A DNA stretch of 64,000 nt from Ottelia alismoides (GCA_037367405.1 JAZKJV010004148.1:2852501-2916500); one strand, 5' to 3'. Counted from the stretch's first letter, positions 42,112-56,037 are shown. Made by a program: numbers and translations. Notes: generated by a model not told the origin, from the letters alone.

Positions 42112-45100
42112 TGATAAGAAGCTCAGATTCGATTGTGGTTAAGTGATTGCGTTGTTGGTGTAGCGAACCGCAAAGAGATCCGAGTTTATCAACAAAAGTC
42201 AGTTAAAATAGGAGAGAGAGAGAGAAGTGGATTAACCGGCTTCTCTCCTATTTTAACCTTACACTATTTATTTATCCAGATAAGTGTGTCTGGGTCGAAC
42301 ACAAGAAAGCAGAATGTTTTAACTACTGCTTTTGAGATGATTAATAAATCCCAACAACTACTCTTTTTATTCTTGAATTTACAAGGGTAGAAATGGCGAA
42401 CAAATTCGATTGAATTCAAACACAAAACGAGAACGATATTCAACGAATCAAAACACAACGACAAAGCGATGAAAAAACACAAGAAATACTGAAAAACATC
42501 GCTAGTGTAGTTGCGTAATTACCCTAGAAAAATCGAAAAAAAATAATGTCGAAAACTGTCCAAACATGCTTTACTGTTCAAGGGTATAAATGCAAGAAGA
42601 ATTACTAGAAGTCTGCAAAATAGTCCTCTGTCAGGGGTTGAACTGTAATGAAAATATAAAATGTTACATTTAGGTCCCTGCACAAGGACCTAAATGCAAT
42701 ATCTGGAAAGCTTGGGGCGCGCTGAAATTCTGGAGATTCTCTGGACTTAGTATGCAAATTCTCCACCCCTTTAGATTGACGGTCTGGATTATAATGTCAG
42801 AAGCGATCTGGGCCGTCCAGGTTGCCACGTGTCGCATACATGTAGCATCTGGATGTTCTTGAGCTATTCTTCTGTTTTGTGCGGCTGACGGAGATGGCTT
42901 CTTCTTCGACTTTTCGTCGTCGATCGAAGTGACGTTTGGGCCTCCGGTAGGGCCAGAGGAGTGGCTCCTCCACCCCTCGAGCTCGCCTACGGTTGAGATC
43001 GATCGGAGATGGTTGCAATCAGCGTTGCTTCGTCGATGAGGATGGATGGTTGTCTTGTCCTGGAAACTGAAGTAGTTTATGATGATGTCTTTAATTGTGA
43101 TTTGCGTGAAGATTGAAGGGTCCAATTAGCTTGTATTTGCTCTAGATTCAAGATAAACCTGCAAAGAAGATATAGGTGCTCGATTCTCTCAAGAATCAGC
43201 CAACAATTAAGACATTTGCAAGCTCAAATATGTGTTCCAGAATAGATGAAAATAAGCGTAAATGGTAGCATGAATTGAGATGCGAAATTGTTTGATTTTT
43301 GAAACGAATTGATGATGGGATTTGGTATGCATCTAAGAAGAATGAGCAATGGATCTAATGATGTGACTACCCACTGTAATCGTGGAACAAGAATCGAGAA
43401 ACAAAATGGCAAATATGGATGAATTACCTGTGAGTTGGAAGTGTATGACTTCCAGGTCTTCACTCGACGGGGCAGCTTCCCGGAGCTCCACGCGTGCACG
43501 TCGGCGAAGCAAGGCGAGGTTCGACGCCTTGGAACTTCTCCTTGATCTTCCCTCTTCCACGTGTGACGGCGATCTGGTGCTACCACCACCGCAATTGGCT
43601 GGAACGAGGCTTGGAAGGGGGAGGGTCGGCACTGGAACTGGGTTCAAGTTTGATGGAGATGAACTAGTTTTAATGGCGCCAAGCTCATGGATATTTATAT
43701 ATTAATTACTTGGGCATCAAGCTAATCCAAGCACCAACGAATAGGAGGGTTGTTAGGTGAATAAGATCAAGGGATTAGATCGCATGAAGGGGTTATAGAG
43801 TGCATGGGAAAAATAAGTGAAGAAGGGCTCCAACGGCCGCGTTCTTGAAGAACCAGGTGCTGACACGTGTCAGCACCTGGTTGGACAGATGCATAAATAG
43901 CTTATAAATTAAATAATAAATAACAAATAACATTATTTTAAATAGGTATAAAAACAAGAAATGTAAATAATTAAATTCTTTAAATTTCAGATTAATTACT
44001 TTTTATAAAATATAAATATTATTCGAGATATAATTATTACATTAATAAATAGGTATATACAAATAGGTCTTGGATTTTTAATTTAATAAATAAATAATTA
44101 CATATTAATTTTATATTTTCTTAATAGTTAAAATAATAAATAAAGTCTATGTGAATTTTTAGGGATTTTCGTAAATTAGTTTACATATATTAATAAATAC
44201 AAGTATGAGTTATACGGTTCAATTTCATCTATAATTTAGTGTTTTTGATTTAATTAAAATAATAAACAAGCTCCAAAAAATTGAAATAAATAAAGGTTAA
44301 CTTACAGGAATGAAAATAATTAGAAATTATAAAATTAATAAAATTATAAATAATGTGTTCTAAAGAAATAAATAGACCAGAAACCCCCTTGTCATTAGGT
44401 CCTAAAACCGACTTTTTGCAAACAGACTCCGAATTCAATGAAATGTGAATGAGAGAAGAGGAGCCAAATAAATAATAAAAATTTTGAATTTCTAACTTTG
44501 AATTGAGAGAAAAAAAGGAAGGATGTTAATGGTGGAAATAATAAAATAATTTTGAAATTAATAAAATTGTAATAAAAAATATTAAAAGCTTAATGAGCCA
44601 CCTTAATGGTAAGTAAATTAATGAATGAATTAAATTATATACATATGATAAATTATTTACATATTTAAATAAATAGGTAAATTATTGTTGTCACCTTATA
44701 AATTTACATAATAAATGCCAATTATTTAATTTTTAGCAGTGGTTATTTAAAGAAAATAACTATATACATAAAATATATACATATGGTACGTTATCAACAT
44801 AGTTAAATAAAGAAATTATGTTATTTTATGTTTTATTTTTTTTAGTTTTTAATAATTATTACAAAATATTCACTACTATGCACAAATACATTATGTATAA
44901 AAATAAATATGGATAAATATATACAATAAATAAATGGCAAAATTCCACAGAAAATAGTCTTTCAAACGGTAACTCCAAAAATTAAGAAACCACTACCATT
45001 TTAAAGATAATTTAAATTAGAATATCATGAAAGTGATTTTGATTAAATTAAATTAATATGGAGCTGGAATTAGTCATTCAATCATCGCTTTACATCTTTT

Positions 45101-45584
45101 TCCGAGTGTAGTCACTTTTATTACGAACATGATTTTATTTTGCAATTATTTTTATTATTTAGTAAACATTTTAATTTAAAACTTCCATTTAAAATAAAAT
45201 TTAATTTGACGTCAATTTATGGACTAATAAAATAGTGTAAGTTTAATACAAATATATAGAATAAATCAAAATATTTACTAAATATTTTTTTGGATATTCT
45301 GATTAAAGAACCTATCTCCCCCTACTATATTCTTGGTCGATCAGGTCAATTCTTGACCTTCTCTCAGGGTTCGGATTATCTTGTATCTATTACATATATA
45401 CAACCTTTTATTTTCTTTATTTTTCCTTTACTTCTTTATTTATTTATTATAGGTTAAAATAGTAATAAATGTAAAATACATACATAGCATGTTATTAAGA
45501 ATATGGATTTAGTAATATATACTGGTGTTTTATAAGTGATTAAGCTAAAATAAATGAATAAAGATGATGAAATGCAGATCATCA
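42112..45584 (-). repeat. LTR B: 3' LTR of AX1, inverted
   Basis: Reverse-complement homologue of LTR A. Its left edge TGATAAGAAGCTCAG is the 3' tip, seen also at 14073-14087. Its right edge ...GATCATCA corresponds to the TGATGA start. TATA (minus) is at 43690-43702 and the 32-bp palindrome at 43851-43882. It is about 500 bp longer than LTR A because of AT-rich sequence near 44450-45300. It holds the empty site for NA2 (42164-42168). The 107-aa frame 43382-43705 mirrors 2825-3169; both are probably fortuitous. Confidence 0.85.
43851..43882. promoter_or_regulatory. 32-bp CACGTG palindrome in LTR B
   Basis: Identical to 2651-2682 although the two LTRs differ at roughly one base in eight nearby, which suggests constraint or exchange. 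Confidence 0.75.
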
Positions 45585-47300
45585 GCTGGCCAGGCAACTT
45601 AGTGGATCAGAATCCCTACGATCCATAGACATTTTGAGTTGAAACCCTCATTGCTCTCTCTCATGTTGATCTTCCATATCAATACCCATGAGGAGCTATA
45701 CATTCACCTACAGCAGTTCAACGGGATTTATTGTACCATACATTACCCCAACATCCCGTTGGAGGTAGTAAAGATGATCGTAATACCTTCCATCCTTAAA
45801 CATAAGGCATTGTACTAGATCAATAACTTGGCGAAGGTGGTGAAGACCTAGTAAGAACTCAATTCAACCTTCCTGCACAAATACTATCCTCTGAGTAGCA
45901 GAATATTGATCTCCAACTTCTCCCCAAAGTTCCATGAACTATTTCACGAGGCGAGGGAAGATTCAAAGATCTCATGGAGAAGTATCCCCACCATGATTTG
46001 ACGTTGACCAGCTTGGACTAGAATTTCTTCGGGGACATGCATCAAGAAAGACAATGTCTCATAGATGTCGCATGCGAAGGATCGCATCTCAACAAGGATG
46101 AAGATATCGTATTGTAGATTTTCGAGGAGACGGCGGAGGTCTGAGTAACCTTATCATCATCTTGTATGTTACAAAAAGTCTCATCTATCTCGCACATGCC
46201 TGTCAGTGTGCCATCATGCCATGAATAAGAGAGAGACATGAGTTCCAATTTAAGCATAATCGGGAACCATCATTATAAAGTAGATATCATCGAGAAATGA
46301 TCACAAGACCTGGACAAATTACAAGTGATCGAACAAAGAACCAAGTTATTGAACAAGCTTGATCAAAATTCAAATCAGCTTCAGTTTCTAGTGAGCATTA
46401 TCCATGCATGTCAGTCTGTAAAGGAACCAGTCGAGCATTCTATAGAAGCTGAGGAACAACCCCAATTGCATAAGCAAGGGCCACCCAATATGTTCAGCAT
46501 GTGTACTACATGTAGACACCTGAACATGAATCATCACCATATCATCAGATGGTTGTGTACCATCCAAATCCCCAGGCTTATTCTGAGCCATTCTATCAAC
46601 CAACTCCAAAAATTCAAGAGGCGAACGCCATTGTAGGGTAATGAATAAGATCTGATGCATTCTAGAGGACAACCTCAGGGTCAGCGCGTAGATATCCAGC
46701 CACTCATTCCTCATTAGGGTGGACATAATTTCTGGACGTACCAATCCTACCAGTCTCCACATAAGGGAAACAACTGGAGATAGTAGTACCAGCACCAACA
46801 ACCAACATATCGCCAAACATACCATCAATAACAGTCGTCTGCTAAATTTTATAATCAATCTCCTCCTCCTCAATACCAACATTAGTAATATCCACCTGAT
46901 TACCTCCAACCCTACTACCAGCAATAATTGCAGTACTACCATCCTCATCTCCCACCAACTGCAGAATTTTTAGAGGTCGCTTCAATTAATCATGCCTTGG
47001 ACTACCTAGGTCAGCTGATAAAGAACATGAATGAGATGATACATAAGCTAGATGACCTCATATCCGCCAAAATAATCATAATCGTGTAGGCTGAGGCAAA
47101 CGCCAACAACATCTAGAGAAAGGAGTAGGTAGACAGTAGTGTTACACCACCTCCTGAGTCATGTATAAAGCCTTTATTGTCATCTAATGTTGTTAATGTC
47201 AGAAGCAGTAGATCACTATAGCCGAGTGTTTCTGCTAAGGGAAAAGGTGATGCTTATGTAGGAGAGTCTTCATTACTGACAACTGAGACTGCACTTAGTT
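45585..47300 (+). pseudogene. AX2 gag, heavily decayed
   Basis: Starts abruptly at the edge of LTR B inside the gag domain. Translated pieces resemble AX1 gag (a segment like EELYIHLQQFNG, then HKYYPLSSR, then a VACEGSHLNKDEDIV-like piece near 46065-46115), followed by Q/H-rich sequence and, near 47205, 'agcagtagatcact' as at AX1 17454. Stops and shifts are frequent. The 5' LTR, PBS and leader of AX2 are absent. Confidence 0.6.
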
Positions 47301-49463
47301 TTGGATCCTATAAGAAAAAAGGAGCATTACAACCCACAAAAATATAAAAAAAATATGAAAATAAAAAAGAACCAAGCAATAATAGCCAAGGTCGAGTCGA
47401 TCAGCCAAGGAGACGCCAACTCTGTAGCCGATCCCGTGCAAACCGACATGGTTGAATTGTTCGACACGTGGGCCCACAGTGAGCCATTATGCAATAATTA
47501 TTATTGCAAATATCATTTCCTGATAAAAAACGAAGAATAACTAAGTTGCATAATAGGTTCCTTAGTACAATTATGGTTATATACCATGGCCATCTTACTG
47601 ATCATACAACTGTTGATTCAATTATTGAATCATAGAGGCTGGTGCTTGGATAATCATCTAAAGTGTTAGATTGAGGAATCATCAAGCACTGTCAAATGAT
47701 TGTTTAGAGATGATCCCCATCGAAAGTAGGAGATGGAAATCCTTTTCTCATTTAGGTTGATATCCGACCGATCTCTTGATGCAGGTCCTCTGCATAGGAA
47801 TAGAGACTCAAAGGTATCGGATTAGTTAGGTCAAAGAGTTGACTTAACAAGACCGAGATAACCAAAGTCCTATGATGTATGCTGTCATGATATAGGCACA
47901 CATCCTCTGACCGGAGATAGATGTGTTACTATATGTCTAAGTATGTACATTTGGCAGACCAATAGGTTGATGACCTAACCAAGGTCTATACACCGGCGCC
48001 CTGGTGTGCATGCTAGGGCATATGAGTAATACGATCTCTCAAAGGGATAATATAGGTTCAGTTACTGAACCGGAAGACATGAGCTCACTCATGAGATATT
48101 GGGAAGAATCAAATTCCATGCATGGTCGTCTCGCTTTGGAAGCTTGACTGCATTTGTGAGGTTTGATATATGATTTTGCAAAGTATATGATCAACACTTG
48201 GGTATGATATATGCTTTGGAAAGTATATGATCTATACCAACTCCTAATAGTTGAATGAGAAACTATATGATAAAATCCTGAAGGAGTCAGTCTAAAAGAC
48301 ATCTTATACTTCGGGTTCATTCTGGGTCTTCCAGTATGTAGGATGTATAAGTATTGGGAATACCTGAGGGTGATGTGATCATAAACGATTGTATAACCAT
48401 GACGCTTCCATTCCTAGGGAATGATGAAACGGGTCTTGATTTTAGTGACTTCTCCTAGTAGAGAAGTAATCTGATCTTGGTCCAAATATTAGACATTGAT
48501 CTTAATGTGATTCAAATGCAATGAGAAGATTAGATTTGCAGTCTTGATTTAATCAAGCATCTATGAGAGGTCGGCAAGATCTGGATTTGAGATATGATCT
48601 CAATATCCAAGTCACTATATGTAGAACAATACAATTGCCCTATCTTTATCTCCAAGTATCCGCGAAGAAAGCGTATTGGATAATTTCATTGTTGATATAT
48701 GTATCTGGGCATTGAGAAAATTGACAATTAAATGTGATTTTATTATCATGAATAATATGAATTTGATTCATATTCTATAGAGAGTTATCTAAGATAATTA
48801 AATGTGAGTTAATTATCAAAGATATGAATAATGTGAATGTGATTCATATTATCTGGGCACAAGAGAATAGAGATCCAAGCTAATTAAATGTGATTTAATT
48901 ATCAGGGATATGAATAATGTGGATAACACTATCCATATTATTCATATATATTATACATGTGATTTATAATATATAAGAGAGATCTATTTGTAACATACAT
49001 TTGTTAATTAAATGTTGATGTGAATTGGATTCACATTGGACAATTAATTGAAAATGTAATTTACATTTTATTTTGGTTTGTGAACGTGATTCACAATTTT
49101 TCAATGGTAAGATTGCAATATTCACAAAATAATTATTAATTGTTTTTGAAGAATAATTTAAAACAAGTGTTGTTGTAAAACTTGGAGATTTCCATGGAAT
49201 AATGTAATCTCATGAGATTACATGATATTACCACCAACTCCCATATTATGGAAGGAGGCAATCTTCATTCCATAATCTCCATTCTTGATTGATTTAATTT
49301 GGGATTAATTTGTATTGATTTTTCAATATATATTTAATCTAAATTAAATTAATTATTGTTGTAATTTTACAACAAAATATTGACCATTGAAAGAAGTACA
49401 AATCAATCTCATCCATTAATTTTATGTAGTCCATGGACTGGGATCCATGGACTCCCAAAATAC

Positions 49464-49470
49464 TATATAA
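49464..49470 (+). promoter_or_regulatory. TATA box in the LTR-like insert
   Basis: TATATAA in 'tactatataagaagaggc', about 60 bp upstream of a CT microsatellite leader. Confidence 0.4.
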
Positions 49471-49526
49471 GAAGAGGCACCCCTTTCTCTTCAAAGTTAG
49501 AACAACACAACAAGAGAACAACATAT

Positions 49527-49585
49527 GCTCTCTCCCTCTCTCTCTCTCTCTCATTCTCTACATGTCATCCTCTCTCTCTCTCTCT
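49527..49585 (+). repeat. (CT)n microsatellite
   Basis: Two CT-repeat tracts separated by 'attctctacatgtcatc'. Frames crossing it are low complexity. Confidence 0.8.
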
Positions 49586-50159
49586 AATATGGGCATCCAC
49601 TATGGAGCCCTAGAGAGAGTCAACATTGCCGCAGCATCGTTGTTATGCTCCCGGATCATTTGCTCGTTGATCTCCGTCTCCTTCGGTGCGCCTCTCTTGT
49701 GAAGAAGACGTCGTATCTCGTGTGATGAGATCAGGAGATTCGTCACTTGGATCACCAAGTTGGAATGTGAGAAGCACCCGTTTCATCAACGCACTCGCAA
49801 GCATCTCCTCTGTCGTATCAGACTTGAGATAGGAGGTCTCTTCTCTTAGAGATCCGATCGCAACCATGCTTCAAGTGGTAACCCTAATACTTGTTTGTGG
49901 TTTAGATGAAATGATCCTAGAAGTGTTCTTGGATCATATGGTTTCATCGCATGAAAATTTTTAAATTTTGCTGTCTCAAGCAAATAGTTTGACTAGTCAC
50001 TACCGATTGCATAAGATGCGATGCTCATGCTTTCGTGATGTGCTTAAGGATCTTATCTTATCCTTCATGAATTTCTTGCTTTTGTTTCATCTTCTGTTTT
50101 CAATTATTGTACTATACTTAATCGTCTGTCTATACAATGGAAAACGTTTTGCAAGAAAA

Positions 50160-50924
50160 TGAGGTTTCTGATGACATTCATATTCCATTTCTAGATGCTT
50201 TGAAATCGAAAATCATAAAAAATTAAAAACAACCTTGTCTAATCCCAACATTATGGAGTTATTGCAAAACAATATGCCAAAGATGCCACTGCTCAAAGCC
50301 ATGGAGTATATGCCTGTGATGAAGGAACCTCCCGAGAAACCTATCAATCACATCATGACTATGGCGACTGTTTATGCTATCAGTAACCTCTCGAGAAAAA
50401 AAAAGGATATTGGAGCACCTCTCATCAGATGCGAGATGTTCAACCAAGAGTTTGAAAGAACACTTCTTGATAGCAGATTATCTATCAATCTGATGCCTAC
50501 ATCACTACTCAAATAATTGCGTTGAAGACCTTTGAAGTGAACAAGAATGATTCTATAATTTACGAAAACATCAGGGAAGTAGCCAAGGGGAATTTTTGAG
50601 GATGTCATCGTCACAATTTAAGGGTTGAAGTTCCTTGTGGACTTCATTGTCCAAGATATGGACACCTGAGCACCCTTACTTCACACCCATGTAATATTGG
50701 GACGGTCGTTCCTTCAAACAACGGAACCCATGGTTGACTATGGCACTAGAAAAACTACCTATAGTTTAAGCAGTGATGAGGTCCTAATTGAAACTATACA
50801 AGTACCAAAGCTCACAAAATCTATGTCAGATGAGAGTGAGCAGATTCAGAAAGAGATAGAAGACTGTGACTTTTTAACAAACGTCAGAGGCACAACATTA
50901 TTCTTGAATGATAATGAAACCTAG
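50160..50924 (+). pseudogene. AX2 gag-protease junction and protease
   Basis: The frame 50235-50516 runs from the basic junction (SRKKKDIGAPLIRCEM) into the protease (SINLMPTSLLK) without a frame change. The catalytic motif is degraded (LLDSRLS where AUT1 has LIDNGSS). The rest of the protease (VDFIVQDMDT, GRSFLQTTEPMVDYG) follows after a shift and stops. It is useful as evidence that gag and protease share one frame ancestrally. Confidence 0.7.
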
Positions 50925-51279
50925 GAATTCCTCTCTAAGGAGGAATGTCCAGAAAGTACAGTTGAATTCCCCTATATCCTTGAAAATGAGGTCATTGTTG
51001 ATGAGTTTAATGAGATGGTTGAAAACAATCCATCCTCATCAGAGCAAGATGAATAAATTGTAGATTTTTTTGGATGTCTTGTGTTCTGAGCTAGAACCAT
51101 TCCAAGTGGACACCATAAAGTCGACAGAGATAACACCGCACACAGTTGCTGAAGCCACCACAAAGCTGACTCAGTCCTCCCCATTGCTGAAACCATTACC
51201 CCCATCGAAGATGCGTGCCTTCCTTACGATACTATAGCATGTTTCTAGGCATCATCAAATCTTAGTCGACCACGGACCA

Positions 51280-54060
51280 ATAATCTTGCTTGCTCAGGGT
51301 TAAGTAACCACAAGGTAATTGGCTAAAAAATAATGGATCCATGGCATAAGTCCTTCATTATGCTAGCACTGCATTTACTTAGAAGAAGACTGCAGACCTT
51401 CCCCTGAATTTCAGGGTCGATTGAATCCAAATCTCCAAGAGGTCGGGAGAAAGAAATCACAAGGTGGTGCAATGCAAGCTTTATCTACCCATCTCAGACC
51501 CAAAATGGGTAAGTTTGTTACATGTGATCCCTAATAAACTAGGTATCACTATTGTAAGAACGACAAAGGAGAGGAGATTCTGTCTAGAGTACCTACTTCT
51601 TAGCGCAGCTACGTGGACTATAGACGCATGAACCTGTCCACCAAGAAAGATCACTTCCATTTGCCCTTCATTGATTATATAGTCGAAAGAATTGTTGCAA
51701 ATGAATACTTTTATTTATTGGATGGCTACTCTTGATAGATTCTGGTTGCTATAGCCCCTGAAGACCAAGAGAAAATCATCTTTACCTATCCATTTGGGAC
51801 ATATACCTTCAGACTCATGCTATTCGGACTTTGTAAAACCCCTGCTACATTTCAGAGATATATGATGGTTGTATTTGCTGACATGGTGGGATTTTTTATT
51901 GATGTATTCATGGATGACTTTTTAATATACGGTGATAACTTTGATCAGTGCTTGACATATTTAGTCCTAGTACTTCAATGATGTTTCGAACTTAATCTAG
52001 TTCTCTCATGGGAGAAGAGTCAATTCATGGTGATTGAGGGGATTGTGTTGGGTCATGTCACCTCCATGAAAGGCAAGGAGTTCGACCCGGCTAAGGTGGA
52101 TGTGATATCAAAACTTGAGCTAGCTACTACATTGAAGCAAGTCACTTTGTTTTTGGGGCATGCCAGTTTTTACCAAAGGTTCATCAAAGATTTCAACAAG
52201 ATTTCTCGACCATTGGCAAAGCTTCTCAACAAAGATACTGATTTTATTTTAGATGATAGATTGCTCTATGTCTCTAATCAGTTGAAAGAAATAATCACCC
52301 AATCTCTTGTCCTACAACCACTGAATCGGTCTATGCATTTGAGATCATGACGGATGCTACCTATTATGCCATAGGAGTTATGTTGGGACATCAATAGGAT
52401 GGATGGCCATTTACAATTCATTATTCTAGCAGAACTTTGTATAAAGACCAAATGAATTACTTTATCACTGAGAAAGAGCTGCTGCTTGTAGTGTTTGCAG
52501 TTGAGAAATTCAGGTCCCATTTGCTTGGCTCAAAAATGATTGTCTACACTGACCCTTCTGTTAAACAGTACATACAAATCAAGAAGGATGAAAAGTCATG
52601 TTTACTTCCTCGGATCCTTCTACTTCCAGACTTTGACGGAGAAATATGAGACAAACATGGAGTCAAGAATTTTGTGGTAGATCACCTTTTCAGAATTACT
52701 AAGATAGAGACTCCTAAATAGGACATCATTCTGATCACTAAAACCTTCCCAGATGAAGCTATATTATCAGTCACCTTGCTCCCTTTGTACGCCAAAATTG
52801 TGAACTATCTTGTCTACAAGGAAGTCTCATGAAATTAGTCGAAGTTGAAAGTGGACAAGTTCATGTTTGACATACATTTTTACCAATGGGAGGATCCATA
52901 CATGTTTTGTGAAGGTGCTTATTATATATGATGAAGATGCATTTCTGCAGGGGAGTATACAATTGTCCTAAACGATTACCAAATGTTAGAATCTAGTGGA
53001 CATCATTCTAGAAAGCAGATATCAGTTGAAGTTCTTCAATACAACCTCTGGTGGCTGACTGTTTTTAGAGTCGCTACAGAATATGTCAAAGGTTGTATCG
53101 ACTTCCAGAAAATGGGTGGTACCATCAACTCCTGAGATAGCATGCCTCTCAAGTATATCCAAATATATAATGTCTTTAATGCACGTGGTATCGACTTCAT
53201 GGGCACGTTTCAAATAGTCAGGGTTTTGAGTACATCTTTCTTAGTGTCGATAATGTTAGTCAATGGGTGGATCCTATTCCCGCTTGAATCGCCGACAGTC
53301 GCACTATTTGTCGATTTTTTAAATATAACATCATTTCATGGTTCGGGATTTCCAAGATTCTGATATTAGATGGGGTAAGCTACTTCATTAATAAAGAGGT
53401 CAAGAGGCTGACCAAGGAGTACGACATCGATCACAACACCTCCTTACCACTGTAGACTAACGGCTTGGCCGAGGGTTCAAACAAGATATCAAAACAATCC
53501 TATATAAAATTGTGCATCAGGATCGTAAAAACGGGTCACAATTTCTCGACTATGTTCTTTGGACTAATCGAACAACGTACAAGTCCCGTTTAGGCATGTC
53601 TCCTTATTGCCTAGTGTATGGAAAGCCATGCCATTTTCCTGTAGAGCTCATTTACAAATCCTTATGGGCAGTCGGTGTATGCAATCTGGATTGAGAGAAA
53701 CTCAGCATGAACTAAAAGATTCTCCTGAATCGATTATTGAAATTCTGAGACTCTACATAAAACAATAGCCTTGTGTATAAAGAAAATGTCAAGCGATGGC
53801 ATGAGAAACATATCAAGTGAAAGACCTTTGATCAAAATCATAAGCTGCGGTTGTTTGACGTGAAGTTAAAACATTTTCCAGCAAGCTGAAAAGCAAATTA
53901 GCTGGAACTTTATCATGAGAAATGTGTGTGACAACGTTAGCATTGTAATATAAAGATTGTCATTGGATGCACAACCTTTTTTAGTCAACGATCAGTTTTT
54001 GAAACCTTACCTTGAGCATGACACTTTCCTTTCTATTGTATATTTAGTTGATGTGATTTA
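51280..54060 (+). pseudogene. AX2 RT, RNase H and integrase remnants
   Basis: RT runs from about 51400 (FQGRLNPNLQE-like) through a degenerate DYRRMNLSTKKDHF block to FMDDFLIYGDNFDQ at 51907-51950, then the intact piece 52027-52350 (GIVLGHVTSMKGKEFDPAKV). RNase H is at about 52345-52700 (frame 52437-52649, ITEKELLLVVFAVEKFRSHL). Integrase covers 52900-53760, with a damaged zinc-binding part, a core near 53170 (ARGIDFMG) and LGMSPYCLVYGKPCHFPVELIYKS around 53595-53655. Many stops and shifts are present; non-functional. Confidence 0.75.
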
Positions 54061-54069
54061 CCAAGAAGA

Positions 54070-56020
54070 GATCCATGGTGTTGTTAGAACAGAAAACTAG
54101 ATAATCCAAATATATCATCTCTTTTTCTTCTTTTCTTATTTTCTTCTTTTCTAATTTTCATTTCTTTTTCTATTCTTTCTTCTTTCGTTTACTCATTCAT
54201 ACTTTCATGACTATTATATGTAGGATATGATCCTTCCTAAGTATAGGGGGATGAGTGATTTGAGAGTTCATTCTTTGAGACCTCTCCTGTCTCCCATCTT
54301 GTTGATAATTATTTTCTATACTTAGGGAATTTTTACCATAATTATAGGTGAGGTAGATCTAGCCAATGATTTCATACATTCTAACCCTCGATCATCCCCA
54401 CTTTGTGTACAGTCAGTTATACTTATGATTAGTGAATCCTATGTATAAGGGGAACATCGACTTCACATTATTTGAGTCGGTGTAAACTTTTCTATACTTA
54501 GCATGAGTTATGTCTTTCTTTGTTCTCTTTGATCACTATGATGACATGGTTCGAGCTAAGCATAAGGAGACGTGTATGTGTATATCGTACTTTCAAATTT
54601 TCAATAAATATTGTTAATACAATGGTTATGAGTATTTGACAAATCATCTGTAAACATTACACTCTTATAAAATCCACACTCAATTCTTGTAAATATGCAC
54701 TCACTCCTATGTAAATACTTGTACGTAACTAATTCACTGGCCCTTATCATAAATGCTTAAAATTTCAAAATTTTCAAAACCAATAAAGATTTGCAAAATG
54801 TTTTGAAAAGTTTCATAAAAATTAGCAACACTTTTTGATAATCAAATAAAAAGTTCAAGAACGAAAAATATCTTCTCAAAAATATATTCTTGCATGGCTT
54901 ATTCTGAATGGTGGTGACAATTAAACAAGTCCAAATAAATTGGAGCTTGGTCTAGAACATAATACACTTAATTTCAGAGAAACTATTGAGGACTTGAATT
55001 GGGACACTTCAGTTCGCTTCGATTTAATTCTTTATGTTCTATGAGACTATATTCATGAGTCAATTAAATGGGACTAACTATAACCTTTCATGTCATCCGT
55101 ACGACTTTTAAGACAGTTGCTTGATTTGATACCATGCACTTGACAGTTAACTCAACAAGATGGATTGTTGAAATTTTTTGGAGTCTAAGATGGGATGATA
55201 GTAGGCCGCTCCGTCAAGGGTGGCTTAGAGCCATTCTTGGTGACTACTGAAATTAGTACTTCAACCCTTTATTTCTTTGATACCATGGAGATCTAATGAC
55301 TGAAGATTGGATTGAAAGAATAATTTGGATGGGGAAAGGTCTTCTAGCATAATTTTTTCCAAGACCCCAAAATGTGGGCGGAACAACGGAATCTATATCC
55401 GTCGGGGAAAATTAGAATGCAGAGCAATGCCAAACAAAGAAAATATCCCAAAACAAGCCAATAAAAAAATTCAAAAAACTTCGAGCTTCTAGAAAAGGCC
55501 TGCTTCGTGGTGAAGACTTGGTCACACTGGACAAGCTTCACAAGGAAATGAGAATACATTGGTCTATTTCCACTTCTTTTTCCATTCGTCTAGTGTCTCC
55601 CTAACTCGATGTACAACAACATGTACATGAACTCATAAGGAAATATTCATACTCCTGAGGACGAGTTACCAGAGGAGGAGATGAGTGTATAGTTCAATTC
55701 TTTATCTGGGGAGAGATAACTCAACTCACACACAAGGTACATGTCATTTCAAGGTTACAAGAGTATTTGTCTGAAAGGGCGATTATGACTAGACTGTTGA
55801 GTTGAACTGAATAGACGATCATAGAACCAAGAGGATGTTGAGTCACAAGTCCTAACATAAACATGGTTCCGAGCACACTGATAATCCAAAGGTCTTAATT
55901 GAGCTCCAAGCTTGGAATTTTTAAAGAAAAGTTTAAAATTCTTAATCATTCTACCTTCTTTATTTTCTGTTTTACATCTCTTATTCTCCTAATAAGTGTT
56001 TGCAAGGGACTAGCAAAGGT
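54070..56020 (+). mobile_element. AX2 3' UTR
   Basis: No gene. PPT-like motifs occur at 54238-54251 (CTAAGTATAGGGGGA), 54317-54326 (left arm CTATACTTAGG) and about 54440-54455. The block 55000-55450 matches the AUT1 3' UTR ('ttttttccaagaccccaaaatgt', 'ctatatccgtcgggg'). Confidence 0.65.
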
Positions 56021-56037
56021 AAGTATGGGGGGGGGGG
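56021..56037 (+). promoter_or_regulatory. Polypurine tract of AX2 with an 11-G run
   Basis: AAGTAT followed by eleven G, then TGATTAATACC, the LTR start. In position and core it equals the AUT1 PPT, but the G-run is more than twice as long. Confidence 0.8.

Larger units (their letters stand above)
47560..49980 (+). mobile_element. Probable solo LTR or LTR-like insertion within AX2
   Basis: Sequence unlike the rest of AX2 separates its gag from its protease. It has a TATA box (49464-49470), a (CT)n leader (49527-49585) and an end of the type 'gcatgaaaatttttaaattttgctg', which recalls the 3' ends of some Copia-type LTRs. There is no PBS, PPT or pol frame. A motif of the type 'aattaaatgtgatttaattatca' plus 'gaataatgtgaatgtgattcatatt' is repeated imperfectly at about 48725-48960. 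I could not identify a clear TSD, so both edges are approximate. Confidence 0.4.

Noticed and set aside
42112..45584. LTR B as an independent solo LTR
   Set aside because: Its inner edge is not followed by GGGCT, and its outer flank pairs with the flank of LTR A across the NA1 target, so it is one end of AX1.
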